The translations under genes were made by a program, and so were the position numbers. A DNA stretch of 64,000 nucleotides from Actinomycetospora chibensis (lineage in GTDB: Bacteria; Actinomycetota; Actinomycetes; Mycobacteriales; Pseudonocardiaceae), in the NCBI RefSeq assembly GCF_028737215.1, contig NZ_JAQZAM010000001.1, forward strand, positions 310,001 through 374,000, given 5' to 3'. Under the pieces are notes generated by a model, which made no database searches, was not told the DNA's origin, and saw only the letters and a list, made by a program, of their open reading frames with translations. Shown in pieces: positions 15,020-24,077 of the stretch (its first letter is position 1; each line of letters starts with the position of its first letter).

Positions 15020-17509
15020 ATGTCGAGGACCGCGCCACCCGGGGAGGGGCTCGACGAGGTCGAGGCAGCCGCGCTCCTCGTGCGGGAGGGACCGAACGAG
15101 CTGCCGCGCCCCCGTCGACGCTCGGTCGTGAGGCGGGTGGGCGCGCAGCTGGTCGATCCTCTGGTCCTCGTGCTCGTCGGGGTCGCGGTGGTCACGATCG
15201 CGATCGGCGACCACACCGACGCGGCGGTCGTGCTGCTCGTCATCGTCGGCAACACGGCCGTCGGGGTGGTGCAGGAGATCCGGGCCGACCGCGCCGTCGA
15301 GGCCCTGGACCGACTCGGGGCCGCGAGGGCACGGGTCCGGCGCAGCGGGGTCGTGCGCACCGTCCCCGCCCGCGACGTCGTGCCCGGGGACGTGCTCGTG
15401 GTGGCGGCCGGCGACGTCCTCGCCGCGGACGGCACCGTGGTGTGGGGTGAGTCGTTGCAGCTCGACGAGGCCGCGATCACCGGCGAGTCGATGCCCGTGG
15501 AGTCGCACCGCCCCGGTACGGAGGTCCTCTCGGGCAGCGTCGTCATCCGGGGACGGGGCGAGATCGTCGTCGGGGCGACCGGACCGGCCTCCGCGATGGG
15601 TCGGATCGCCGAGGGCCTGGTGCGCACCCGGTCGCGCCGCACCCCGCTGCAGCGCCAGCTCGCCGTCCTGGGCCGTCGGCTGGCGCTCGTCATCGCGGTC
15701 GCGTGCGTCGTCGTGTTCGTCCTCGGGCTCGCCCGCGGCGAGCCCCCGGTGCTGATGCTCGTGGCCGCGCTGAGCCTCGCGGTGGCGGCCGTGCCCGAGT
15801 CGTTGCCGGTCGTGGTCACCCTCGGGCTCGCCCTCGGGGCCCGGCGCATGGCCGCGCGGCACGCGGTCGCCCGCAGCCTGCCGGCGGTCGAGACGCTCGG
15901 GGCGGTGACCCTGCTCGCGACGGACAAGACCGGGACGCTCACCGAGGGCAGGCTCCGGGTCGCCGAGACCTGGACCGACCCCGAGCAGGACGCCGACGAC
16001 GAGCTCGCCCGGATGGCGGTGCTGGCCAACGACGCACCCGAGAACGGCCCGGACGGAGCCGACGTGTCCGGGCCGGGCGCGGATCCCATCGACGTCGCGC
16101 TCGTCGAGTGGGCCCGCGACCGCGGGATCGACGTGGCGGCCGTCCGGGCCCGCCACCCTCGCCTGGGTGCGCTGCCCTTCGACGCCGTCCGCCGGCGGAT
16201 GACGACCTGGCACGGCGGCGGTGCGGAGTCGTTCCTGGTCGTCGGCAAGGGCGCGCCCGAGGCCGTGCTCCCCCCGCCCGGGATCTCGAGCCGGGCCGAC
16301 CGGGCGCGCGACTGGGCGGAGGACGCGGCCGCGCGTGGGCTGCGGGTGCTCGTGGTGGCCGCCGCCGGTCGTAGGGCACTGCCCGAAGCCGCCGAGGTGG
16401 AGCAGGGTCTGGACGTCGTGGGCGTCGTGGCACTGCAGGACCTCCCCCGAGCCGCGGCTCGTGACGCCCTCGAAGGCTGTCACCGGGCGGGTATCCGGAC
16501 CGTGGTGCTGACCGGCGACCACCCCGCCACGGCCGCCATCGTCGCGGGTCAGGTCGGGCTCACCGGCCGGGGCGGACGGCCCGCCCGGGTCGCCACGCCC
16601 GACGACGAGGCCGACCAACAGGCCGACGGGTCGTCCGACGACCGGGAGCGCGCGCTGCTCGACGCCGACGTCGTCGCGCGATGCCGACCCGAGCGCAAGC
16701 TCGACCTCATCGTCGGCTGGCAGGCCCGGGGCGAGGTCGTGGCGATGACCGGCGACGGGGTGAACGACGGACCCGCGCTCCGGCGGGCCGACGTCGGGGT
16801 GGCGATGGGCCGGCGCGGCACCGAGGTCGCGCGTCAGGCCGCCGACCTCGTGCTCGCCGACGACGACCTGGGCACCGTGGTGACGGCCGTCGACGAGGGG
16901 CGGCGCATCCACGCCAACGTGCGCCGCTTCCTCGCCTACGCCCTCGCGGGAGGGCTGGCCGAGGTCCTCGTGATGCTCGTGGGCCCGATGATCGGTGTGG
17001 CACTGCCGCTGCTCCCGGGGCAGATCCTCTGGATCAACCTCCTCACGCACGGCCTGCCCGGGGTCGCGTTCGGCACCGAGCCGTCCGAACCGGGTGTCAT
17101 GGCGGCCGAGCCGCGACGGCCCGGCGCCTCCGTGCTCGCGGGCGGTCTCTGGCTCGCGGTGCTGGTGGTGGGGGCGTCGGTGGCCGCGCTGACCCTGGGC
17201 GCCATGCTCCTCGTCGGTGGGGACGACCCCCGCAGCGTCGCCTTCCTGGTGCTGGGCCTCGGCCAGCTCGGTGCGGCTGTCGGGCTGCGGGCCCGACGAC
17301 CGCGGGGCGCGCGGCGGCACGGGCGGGACTGGTTGTCGATCGCCGTGGCCGCGGCCGTCCTCGCTCAGATCGCGGCGGTGACGGTGCCCCCGCTGATGAC
17401 GCTGCTGCGTACGACGACACCCGCGTCCGCCAGCCTCGCCGTGGCCCTCGGCGGGGCTGTCATCGCGGGTCTCGTCGCCCGCCTGGTCGGCAGGCCCCGG
17501 GTGACGTAG
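15020..17509 (+). CDS. P2-type cation-transporting ATPase (CtpF-like)
   Basis: An 829-aa protein. In order: short cation-ATPase N-domain (EAAALLVREGPNEL), two helices, actuator domain (LDEAAITGESMPVE), helix pair with PESLP, phosphorylation site DKTGTLTEG (Asp about 302), nucleotide domain (VGKGAPEAVL), hinge MTGDGVNDGPAL, then six C-terminal helices. PESLP and the general layout fit P2A/P2B Ca2+-type pumps. The M. tuberculosis homologue CtpF is DosR-regulated. ATG 15020 is chosen, but no good ribosome site is visible, so the true N-terminus may differ. Confidence 0.88.
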   Translation: MSRTAPPGEGLDEVEAAALLVREGPNELPRPRRRSVVRRVGAQLVDPLVLVLVGVAVVTIAIGDHTDAAVVLLVIVGNTAVGVVQEIRADRAVEALDRLGAARARVRRSGVVRTVPARDVVPGDVLVVAAGDVLAADGTVVWGESLQLDEAAITGESMPVESHRPGTEVLSGSVVIRGRGEIVVGATGPASAMGRIAEGLVRTRSRRTPLQRQLAVLGRRLALVIAVACVVVFVLGLARGEPPVLMLVAALSLAVAAVPESLPVVVTLGLALGARRMAARHAVARSLPAVETLGAVTLLATDKTGTLTEGRLRVAETWTDPEQDADDELARMAVLANDAPENGPDGADVSGPGADPIDVALVEWARDRGIDVAAVRARHPRLGALPFDAVRRRMTTWHGGGAESFLVVGKGAPEAVLPPPGISSRADRARDWAEDAAARGLRVLVVAAAGRRALPEAAEVEQGLDVVGVVALQDLPRAAARDALEGCHRAGIRTVVLTGDHPATAAIVAGQVGLTGRGGRPARVATPDDEADQQADGSSDDRERALLDADVVARCRPERKLDLIVGWQARGEVVAMTGDGVNDGPALRRADVGVAMGRRGTEVARQAADLVLADDDLGTVVTAVDEGRRIHANVRRFLAYALAGGLAEVLVMLVGPMIGVALPLLPGQILWINLLTHGLPGVAFGTEPSEPGVMAAEPRRPGASVLAGGLWLAVLVVGASVAALTLGAMLLVGGDDPRSVAFLVLGLGQLGAAVGLRARRPRGARRHGRDWLSIAVAAAVLAQIAAVTVPPLMTLLRTTTPASASLAVALGGAVIAGLVARLVGRPRVT

Positions 17510-17575
17510 AGCGTCCCTCGGGGCCCGCGCGTGACGGTCGCCCCGCGGCATCGCCGGCTCGCCTAGGCTCCGACC

Positions 17576-18466
17576 GTGCTGGTCCTGAGCCGAGAGACCG
17601 GTCAGGGCGTCCGGTCGGCCGACGGGAGCGTCGTCGGGCACCTGCGGGACCTCACCGCCCGGTTGGGAGCCGATCACCCGGTCGTCGCCCGGCTGGCGGT
17701 GGGCTCCCGACGACGGATCACCCACCTGGTGCCGTGGAGCGCAGTCGCCTCCTTCGAGCGTTCCGAGGTCCAGCTGCGCGATATCGGGCCGTGGGAGCGG
17801 TTCGTGATCGGGCACGGCGAGGACCCGCTGGAGGAGGACGAGCTCCTGCTCGTGCGTGACGTGCTGGACACCCAGATCGTCGACCTGGCCGGCCACCGGC
17901 TCTCGCGTGTGTCGGACGTACTGATGACCCGGCTACCCGACGGTCGGCTCGAGGTCGCCGCCGTCGAGGTCGGCAGCGGTGCGGTCGTCCGCCGCCTCGG
18001 GCTGCGGAGGCTCGGCGAGCGGCTGCCCCTGCGGGCCGTCGACTGGCGCGACCTGCATCTGACCTCCGCACGGGGTCACGACATCCACCTCGCGACGACG
18101 ACGGCCGCCGTGCACCAGCTCGATGCGCACGGCCTCGCCGAACTGCTCACCCGGCTCGACGTCACGAGTGCCGCCGAGGTCGTCCAGGCGGTCGGACCCC
18201 GTCGGGCCGCCGGCGCGGTCGCCCGCGCCGACCCGGCCGTCGGCCGGCGCATCATGCTGGCGCTCGAACCGGCCGACGCCGCGAGCGTGATCGACGAGCT
18301 CCCCGCCGACGCCCATCAGCAGTACCGGACCGCGGTGAGCGCGCGGTCCCCGCTGCGCAGGCGCCGGTTCCGGCGGCTGCGGGGGTGGCGGCGGCACGGG
18401 CTGCCGACCGCCCGCGCCGCGCACCACCGTCCCGACCCGGAGGACGGCCGTGGCCGCGACCGGTGA
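17576..18466 (+). CDS. MgtE intracellular N-domain/PRC-barrel-like protein
   Basis: A 296-aa soluble protein without membrane helices. Residues about 1-160 look like two PRC-barrel-type beta modules ('GSVVGHLRDLTARLGADHP', then 'VRDVLDTQIVDLAGHRLSRVSDVLM'). Residues about 185-265 resemble MgtE_N helical repeats ('LAELLTRLDVTSAAEVVQAVGPRRAAGAV', 'ALEPADAASVIDELPAD'). In MgtE this domain senses cytosolic Mg2+. The C-terminus is very Arg-rich. It overlaps the next transporter gene by 17 bp, so it is probably a cytosolic sensor or gate subunit for it (inference). Confidence 0.75.
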   Translation: MLVLSRETGQGVRSADGSVVGHLRDLTARLGADHPVVARLAVGSRRRITHLVPWSAVASFERSEVQLRDIGPWERFVIGHGEDPLEEDELLLVRDVLDTQIVDLAGHRLSRVSDVLMTRLPDGRLEVAAVEVGSGAVVRRLGLRRLGERLPLRAVDWRDLHLTSARGHDIHLATTTAAVHQLDAHGLAELLTRLDVTSAAEVVQAVGPRRAAGAVARADPAVGRRIMLALEPADAASVIDELPADAHQQYRTAVSARSPLRRRRFRRLRGWRRHGLPTARAAHHRPDPEDGRGRDR

Positions 18467-19715
18467 CCAGGCACCGGCCGGCGCCGTGCGCGCCGGCCGC
18501 CGAACCCGGCTCCTGGCGCTGGTCGCCGTCCTGGGACCCGGCCTGCTCGCCGGGCTGTCCGACGACGACCCGGCCGGCATCACCACCTACTCGGTCCTCG
18601 GCGCCCAGTACGGCTACCAGCTGCTCTGGGTGCTCCTGCTCTCCACGCTCGCCCTGATCGTGTTCCACAGCCTCGGCGCGCGGATGGGGGTGGTCACGGG
18701 TCAGGGGCTGATCGGGCTCATCCGCCAGCGCTACGGCGTCCGCGCCGGCGGGATCGCGCTCGTCGTTCTCGTCGTGGCCAACGTCGGCACCACCTGCGCC
18801 GAGTTCGCCGGCATCGCCGGAGGCTTCGAGCTGTTCGGCGTCAGCCGCTACGTCGCCGTGCCCGTCGCCGCCGTGGCGGTGACGGTGCTCATGAACCGCG
18901 GCAACTTCCACCGCGTCGAGCACATCCTGATCGGGCTGTCCGCCGTGTTCGTCGCCTACGTCGCTGCCGGGATCCTCGCCGGCCCCGACTGGGGACAGGC
19001 CTTCTACGGCCTGGTGGTCCCCACCATGCCCCTCACCCGCGACGCCGTGCTCATCGCCACCGCCACCGTGGGAACCACGCTGGCGCCGTGGGGGCTGAGC
19101 TTCATCCAGTCCTATGCGGTGGACAAGAAGCTCACCGTCGCCGACCTGCGCTACGAACGGATCGACGTCGCGACCGGCGCGGTGCTCACGGGAGTCATCG
19201 GCTTCTTCGTGGTGGTGGCCTGCGCCGCGACCCTGCACGTCCAGGGGGTCGCGATCAACGACGCCGCCGACGCCGCGGGCGCGCTCGAGCCCCTCGCGGG
19301 GAGCCTCGCGAGTGCCCTGTTCGCGATCGGGCTCATCGGGGCGGCCCTGCTCGCCGCGGCCGTCCTCCCGCTGTCCACGGCCTACTCGATCTGCGAGTAC
19401 ACCGGTTCCGAGGCCGCTCTCGACGACAGGTTCGCGGACGCCAAGCCGTTCTACCTCTCCTACGTCGTCGTGATCGGGGTGTCGGCGCTGATCGTGCTCC
19501 TCCCCGACGCGCCGTTGATCCCGATCCTCGTGCTCTCCCAGGTCCTCAACGCGGTCCTGCTGCTGCCCCTCCTGGTGTTCATGTACGGGATCGCCCGGGA
19601 CCGCGACCTGATGGGCGACCACACCGCGAGCCGGCCCGCGGCCGCGCTCTACCTCGCCACCATCGCCTTCATCGCCCTGTGCGTCGGAGCGCTGTTCGTC
19701 CTCAACGTGGCGTAG
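18450..19715 (+). CDS. NRAMP-family divalent metal transporter, atypical metal site
   Basis: A 421-aa protein with about eleven hydrophobic helices and NRAMP spacing. The canonical TM1 DPGN motif reads DDDPAGITTY, and the TM6 region (usually MPH) reads GTTLAPWGLSFIQS, so the methionine that favours Mn/Fe is replaced. Such changes occur in the NRAMP-related Mg2+ transporters. Together with the overlapping MgtE-N gene, this suggests Mg2+ rather than Mn2+ transport (inference). GTG 18450 lies inside the upstream gene end. Confidence 0.8.
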   Translation: MAATGDQAPAGAVRAGRRTRLLALVAVLGPGLLAGLSDDDPAGITTYSVLGAQYGYQLLWVLLLSTLALIVFHSLGARMGVVTGQGLIGLIRQRYGVRAGGIALVVLVVANVGTTCAEFAGIAGGFELFGVSRYVAVPVAAVAVTVLMNRGNFHRVEHILIGLSAVFVAYVAAGILAGPDWGQAFYGLVVPTMPLTRDAVLIATATVGTTLAPWGLSFIQSYAVDKKLTVADLRYERIDVATGAVLTGVIGFFVVVACAATLHVQGVAINDAADAAGALEPLAGSLASALFAIGLIGAALLAAAVLPLSTAYSICEYTGSEAALDDRFADAKPFYLSYVVVIGVSALIVLLPDAPLIPILVLSQVLNAVLLLPLLVFMYGIARDRDLMGDHTASRPAAALYLATIAFIALCVGALFVLNVA

Positions 19716-20077
19716 CGGTGGGGCCAGCGAGGTGATCTGGAGGTTCCTGCGGTCGGACTCGAGGACCGTGGACGTGGCGAGGAGCCGTCGGGTCCTCCGC
19801 CGGGCGTGGACGCGCAGGACGCCCCCTGGTTCCCCTGGCCGTTCCGACTCTCGATCCTCAGGTGCAGCCCGTCGCGGATCAGCTCGCGCAGGAGATGATC
19901 GAGTCGGGGACCGAGGTCCTCCTGGAGGAGCACGAGACGATCCGAGGGACTCGCCCTCATGGCACGGGGTGGAGCTGCGTGGTCCATCGGTCGCTCCGGG
20001 ACCGGGAGTCCGACCGGACCGCGAGCTCGGGCCCTTCGGCCCTGAGGTTCTGCCGACCTCGTGACGACCGTGTGGTC
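19716..20077. other. 362-nt gap with no confident gene
   Basis: Less GC-biased than its surroundings. Open frames on both strands are short and show no family motif; they may be remnants. The only clear element is the DosR-like box at 20029-20042 near the right end. Confidence 0.5.
20029..20042. promoter_or_regulatory. candidate DosR-like box (GGGCCCTTCGGCCC)
   Basis: GGGCC-CTTC-GGCCC, 35 nt upstream of the DUF305 lipoprotein start. Confidence 0.55.
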
Positions 20078-20746
20078 ATGGTGCAGTGGAAGCGGGGTCG
20101 CCGGCCCGTGCTCGGCGTGCTGATCATCGTGATCACGGCGTTCGCCACCACGGCCTGCGGCGCGCCCGCCCCACCGACGACCTCGGCCGCGCCGACGGCA
20201 GGCGGCCTCGGCGTACCGATGCCGATGATGGGAGGGCCGCGCGTCGACGAGGCGAGCTACCTCGCCGAGATGATCCCCCACCACGAGGAAGCCGTCGCGG
20301 CCGCGACACAGCTCGCGCGATCCCCACGTCCCGAGATGCGCGCACTGGGGCAGCGGATCGTCGACACCCAGAGCGTCGAGATCCAGCAGATGACCGGATG
20401 GCTGGCGACGTGGTACCCCCGGCAGCCGCGACCCGAGTACCACCCGATGATGCGCGATCTCTCCGCGTTGTCCGGCGACGACCTCGACCGGGCGTTCCTC
20501 ACCGACATGATCCCCCACCACATGAGCGCGGTGATGATGTCCCAACGTGTCCTGATCGCCGGCGGCCCCCTCCACCCCGAGATCGTCGGGTTCGCCAGCA
20601 CGGTGCGCGACACACAGCGCAGCGAGATCGTCCTGATGCGCGGTTACCTGGCCAGCTGGTTCCCGACCTCGACCGGCCCCGGCGGAATGGGCCCCGGCGG
20701 GATGGGCCCCGGCGGGATGGGCCCCGGCGGTGGGTGGCCGCGGTAG
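20078..20746 (+). CDS. DUF305 lipoprotein
   Basis: A 222-aa protein. A signal peptide with a TTAC lipobox-like site near residue 25 suggests a lipid-anchored extracytoplasmic protein. It has two copies of the DUF305 ferritin-like helical motif with D/E-M-I-P-H-H: 'AEMIPHHEEAV' and 'TDMIPHHMSAVMMS', each followed by Q-x2-E-I-x2-M. Members often bind metals such as copper. The tail is a GPGGM repeat. ATG 20078 lies 35 nt downstream of a DosR-like box. Convergent with the GH65 gene. Confidence 0.88.
   Translation: MVQWKRGRRPVLGVLIIVITAFATTACGAPAPPTTSAAPTAGGLGVPMPMMGGPRVDEASYLAEMIPHHEEAVAAATQLARSPRPEMRALGQRIVDTQSVEIQQMTGWLATWYPRQPRPEYHPMMRDLSALSGDDLDRAFLTDMIPHHMSAVMMSQRVLIAGGPLHPEIVGFASTVRDTQRSEIVLMRGYLASWFPTSTGPGGMGPGGMGPGGMGPGGGWPR
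20675..20734 (+). repeat. four tandem 15-bp units encoding GPGGM
   Basis: Four copies of a unit close to GGCCCCGGCGGGATG form the C-terminus of the DUF305 protein; the methionines could add metal-binding capacity. Confidence 0.8.
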
Positions 20747-20764
20747 CGGCCGGTCGGCGACGTC

Positions 20765-23206
20765 TCAGCCCTCTGCGGCGGCGTCCTCGAGCACCCCGAC
20801 CGCGGTGAAGCGGACCGACTCACCGGAGTGCAGCGTCAGCACGCGGTCACCACACCCGACCCGGACGGGCCCGTAGGGTCCCGGCACCGCCGACACCTGC
20901 ACCTCGCGCCCGGACACCACGACGTCCATCGGTCGGCCGCGGTACTGGAGGGAGAACTCCAGCCGGCCGAATCGGCGGGGCCAGTGGGGGTTGAACCAGA
21001 GCGCGTCGTGCCTGGTCTCGAGCCCGGCGAAGCACCGCTGCAGCAGATCGACACATCCGGCCATCGCGCCGAGGTGCACACCCTCCGCGGTCGTTCCGCC
21101 CTGCACGTCGGCGATGTCGCTCTGCAGCGCCTGCTCGAAGTGCTCGAGTGCCTGCGCCCGGTGCGCCCGGGCGAGGACCCACGAGTGCACGAGGGCGCTG
21201 AGGGTGGAGCCGTGCGCCGTGCGGGCGGCGTAGTACTCGATCGTGCGCGGGATGACCTCGGGCGGGAGCGCGTAGCCGAGGCCGGTGAGCAGCGAGCGGA
21301 GCTCGTCGGCGGAGAAGACGAAGAACAGCATGAGCACGTCCGCCTGCTTGGAGGCCTGGAACTCGTCCACCGAGCGGCCCTCCGCCTCCAGGATGCGATC
21401 CAGTCGTCGGATGTCGCCGTAGCGGGTCCGGTAGTCGTCCCAGTCCAGCTCCGGCAGATCCCGGTATCCCTCGAACTGGCTGATGATCCCGTCCGGCGCG
21501 ATGGGGACGTACATGCGGCGTTCGACATCGCTCCAGCGCAGGAGCTCGGCCCGGGTGATGCCGAGGCGCTCGACGAGCTCGGTGCGTCGCGTGGTCGGCA
21601 GCACGGCGAGCACGTCGCGGGCCCGTCCCAGCAGCCAGACGGTCATGACGTTGGTGTAGGCGTTGTCGTCCAGCCCGGGGGTCTCGGAACCCGGGTAGCG
21701 GGTGCTGAACTCGTCCGGACCCATGACCCCGCGGATGCGGAAGCGGTCGCGAGCCGCGTCGTAGGTCGCGAGGCCCGCGAAGAAGCGGGCGATCTCGAGC
21801 ATCGTCTCCGCCCCGTGGTCGGCGAGGAACTCGAGGTCGGCGGTGGCCTGGTAGTACTGCCAGAGGTTGTAGGCGACGGCCAGCCCGACGTGGCGTTGGA
21901 GGAAGCTGGTGTCCGGCATCCACCTCCCGGAGCGCGGGTTGAGGTGGACGCGCTGGCTCTCCTCCCGACCGTCGCTGCCGGACTGCCACGGGTACATCGC
22001 CCCGGCGTGGCCGGCAGCGCGGGCGGCCCGTCGCGCCGCGTCCAGCCGGCGGGTGCGGTAGCGCAGCAGCGCCCGGGCGAGCCCGGGCAGACGCAGGGTC
22101 AGCACCGGGAACACGAAGAGCTCGTCCCAGAACACGTGTCCGCGATAGGCCTCCCCGTGCAGGCCACGCGCCGGGATGCCCGCGTCGAGGTCGAGGTTGT
22201 GCTCCGTCAGGGTCTGCAGGACGTGGAAGAGGTTCAGGCGCAGGCTGCACAGCGTCTCGTCCGTCGTGGCCTCCTCGCCGTCGGTGAGGTCGAGTCGGAA
22301 GCGCTGCCACAACTGGTGCCACGCCAGCTCGTGGGTCTCCAGGAGCTCGTCGAAGGTCGGCGCCTCCGCCAGCGCGCCGACGGCGGCGGCGGTCGGCTCG
22401 GCCACCGCGGGGTCCCGCGAGGTCACCAGGGACACGATCTTCTCCACCGCGAGGGGCACGCCCCGGCGCAGCTCCGGTGCGAACTCGAGGCACACCGAGT
22501 CCGAGGCCTCACGCACGTCGGGGGCCGGGCTCCCGGCGCCGCTCCCGGGCACGACCGTGACCCGGGCGGCCTCGGCGACCAGCACCTGCGACCGGAGGGT
22601 CCGCGCCGCCAGGAAAACCGTGCCGGGCGCGGGGTGCCCGGTGCCGATCGTCTCGAGATGCCGGCCCGCCAGGTCGCGGTAGCGCTCCACCCCGGAGTTC
22701 GTCACGCAGCCGTCGAGCCCGGAGGCGATCCGGAGCCTGCCGTCCCAGTTCTCGGCCGTGAACACCGTGTGCAGTCCGGCCAGGTAGGGCTGCGCCATGT
22801 GCACGAAGCGTCGCTGCCGCATCGTCGTGCGACGACCCCTCGGATCGTCGAACCGCACCACGCGGATCAGCAGGCCGCGCCGCAGATCCAGCGCCACCCG
22901 GTGCTCCACGACATTCTGGGCGGACAGCTGGATCCACTCACCGTCCTCGATCGCGAACCGCAGGTCCGCCCAGTGGGGCAGGTTGACCAGGCTCTCGTTC
23001 TCGATGGTGACGCCGGCGATCTCGTCGCCGAGCCGGTTGTAGCAGCCGGCTGCGTAGGTGCCCGGGTAGTGCACACCGTCGGCCACCGACTCCGGGGCCG
23101 CCCCCCGCGTGGCGAAACGCCCGTTCCCGAGCGTGCCGAGCGCCTCGCGTCGGCCCTCGTCCGCGAGATCGATGCCGTGCCACTCCACGGTCCACGCGTC
23201 CGCCAC
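20765..23206 (-). CDS. glycoside hydrolase family 65 protein (disaccharide phosphorylase type)
   Basis: An 813-aa protein with the GH65 order: N-terminal beta-sandwich (GTLGNGRFATRG, YPGTYAAGCYNR), linker, (alpha/alpha)6 barrel and a small C-terminal sheet. Key motifs are 'VFWDELFVFPVL', 'AMYPWQSGSDGRE', 'GVMGPDEFS' (catalytic Glu about 498), 'SKQADVLMLFF' and 'GGTTAEGVHLGAMAG'. The family phosphorolyses trehalose, maltose or kojibiose. M. tuberculosis Rv2006, a DosR-regulon protein, carries such a domain fused to a phosphatase; here it is unfused. GTG 23206 follows GGAGGGG. Which disaccharide it uses cannot be read from the sequence. Confidence 0.88.
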   Translation of the reverse strand: MADAWTVEWHGIDLADEGRREALGTLGNGRFATRGAAPESVADGVHYPGTYAAGCYNRLGDEIAGVTIENESLVNLPHWADLRFAIEDGEWIQLSAQNVVEHRVALDLRRGLLIRVVRFDDPRGRRTTMRQRRFVHMAQPYLAGLHTVFTAENWDGRLRIASGLDGCVTNSGVERYRDLAGRHLETIGTGHPAPGTVFLAARTLRSQVLVAEAARVTVVPGSGAGSPAPDVREASDSVCLEFAPELRRGVPLAVEKIVSLVTSRDPAVAEPTAAAVGALAEAPTFDELLETHELAWHQLWQRFRLDLTDGEEATTDETLCSLRLNLFHVLQTLTEHNLDLDAGIPARGLHGEAYRGHVFWDELFVFPVLTLRLPGLARALLRYRTRRLDAARRAARAAGHAGAMYPWQSGSDGREESQRVHLNPRSGRWMPDTSFLQRHVGLAVAYNLWQYYQATADLEFLADHGAETMLEIARFFAGLATYDAARDRFRIRGVMGPDEFSTRYPGSETPGLDDNAYTNVMTVWLLGRARDVLAVLPTTRRTELVERLGITRAELLRWSDVERRMYVPIAPDGIISQFEGYRDLPELDWDDYRTRYGDIRRLDRILEAEGRSVDEFQASKQADVLMLFFVFSADELRSLLTGLGYALPPEVIPRTIEYYAARTAHGSTLSALVHSWVLARAHRAQALEHFEQALQSDIADVQGGTTAEGVHLGAMAGCVDLLQRCFAGLETRHDALWFNPHWPRRFGRLEFSLQYRGRPMDVVVSGREVQVSAVPGPYGPVRVGCGDRVLTLHSGESVRFTAVGVLEDAAAEG

Positions 23207-23245
23207 CTCGCCGCCCCTCCCCCTCCGGCCCGTCGGTCCGTGCGA

Positions 23246-23971
23246 TCAGCCCGAGAGGTCGGACACGACCTGCTCCGTCCGTTCCCGGAACATCCGCCAG
23301 CGGCGTTCGTTGTCGTGGACCAGCTCGGCGGACTGGCAGCACAGATCGGCGGCGCGGGCGATCACCTCGGCCGCCGACCTCATCCGGGCCGGGCTGACGC
23401 GGTCGGCGGCCAGGTCGGCTCTCAGCGCCTCCGGAGCGAGATCGACGTGGTCGAGCATCTCGGCGGCGCGCAGGAGGAGCGCGGCGATCACCGACTGCAT
23501 GTGGGCGGCGAGCCAGTCGTTGGTGATGATTCGGTGCCGCTCCCCCATCACGTCGGACAGGGCATCGACCTCGAGCAGGGAGGCCGCGACCTCCCAGCTG
23601 CTCCGCATCGCGGCGGCCAGCCACTCCCCGCCCCGGGCGAAGCCCTCGGCATCGGTCCGGAGCTCCGCGATCATGGCTGTGATCTCGACGGGTCGGCCTC
23701 CGCCCTCCATGAACAACGCGCCGTCCAGGGCGATGGCGGCCTCGCTGTTGAGGTCGTCGGCCCCCTCGTACGGGTTCGCCGCGGATCGGGGCGTGGGTAC
23801 GACGGTCGACCAGCGGTCGGCGAGCGCGTGCAGCATGCGCCCGTGACGCTGCAGACGCAGCGCCGTCTCGAGGGGCGAGGACGAGTAGAACCGCTCGTGC
23901 TGCCCGTGGGCGCGGGCGAGGTTGAGAATCGCCTCGAGGAGGGGCGAGGTCTCTCTCGAGGGCGTGGTCAT
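23246..23971 (-). CDS. hypothetical protein upstream of GH65
   Basis: A 241-aa soluble, mostly alpha-helical and acidic protein with no signal peptide or membrane helix. No family recognised. Repeated helix patterns (AMIAELRTDAEGFARGGEWLAAAM, VIAALLLRAAEMLDHVDL, EVIARAADLCCQSAELVHDNERRW) suggest a helical bundle. It lies 39 nt upstream of the GH65 gene on the same strand, so co-transcription is likely. The start ATG 23971 has only a weak ribosome site. Confidence 0.6.
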   Translation of the reverse strand: MTTPSRETSPLLEAILNLARAHGQHERFYSSSPLETALRLQRHGRMLHALADRWSTVVPTPRSAANPYEGADDLNSEAAIALDGALFMEGGGRPVEITAMIAELRTDAEGFARGGEWLAAAMRSSWEVAASLLEVDALSDVMGERHRIITNDWLAAHMQSVIAALLLRAAEMLDHVDLAPEALRADLAADRVSPARMRSAAEVIARAADLCCQSAELVHDNERRWRMFRERTEQVVSDLSG

Positions 23972-24077
23972 CGCGACGGCTCGTTCCTGACGGGTGGCAC
24001 GGACACCCCGATGGTGGGGGCGGCGCCGGCGGGTCGGGAGAGTCTTCCGGCCCGCGCCGAGGAGGTCGATCGGCGGC

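Noticed and set aside
14864-17896. 1010-residue minus-strand open frame
   Set aside because: Antisense of the P-type ATPase, which has full motif support on the plus strand.
19716-20077. Possible small gene on either strand
   Set aside because: Frames lack start signals and family motifs; only the DosR-like box is supported.
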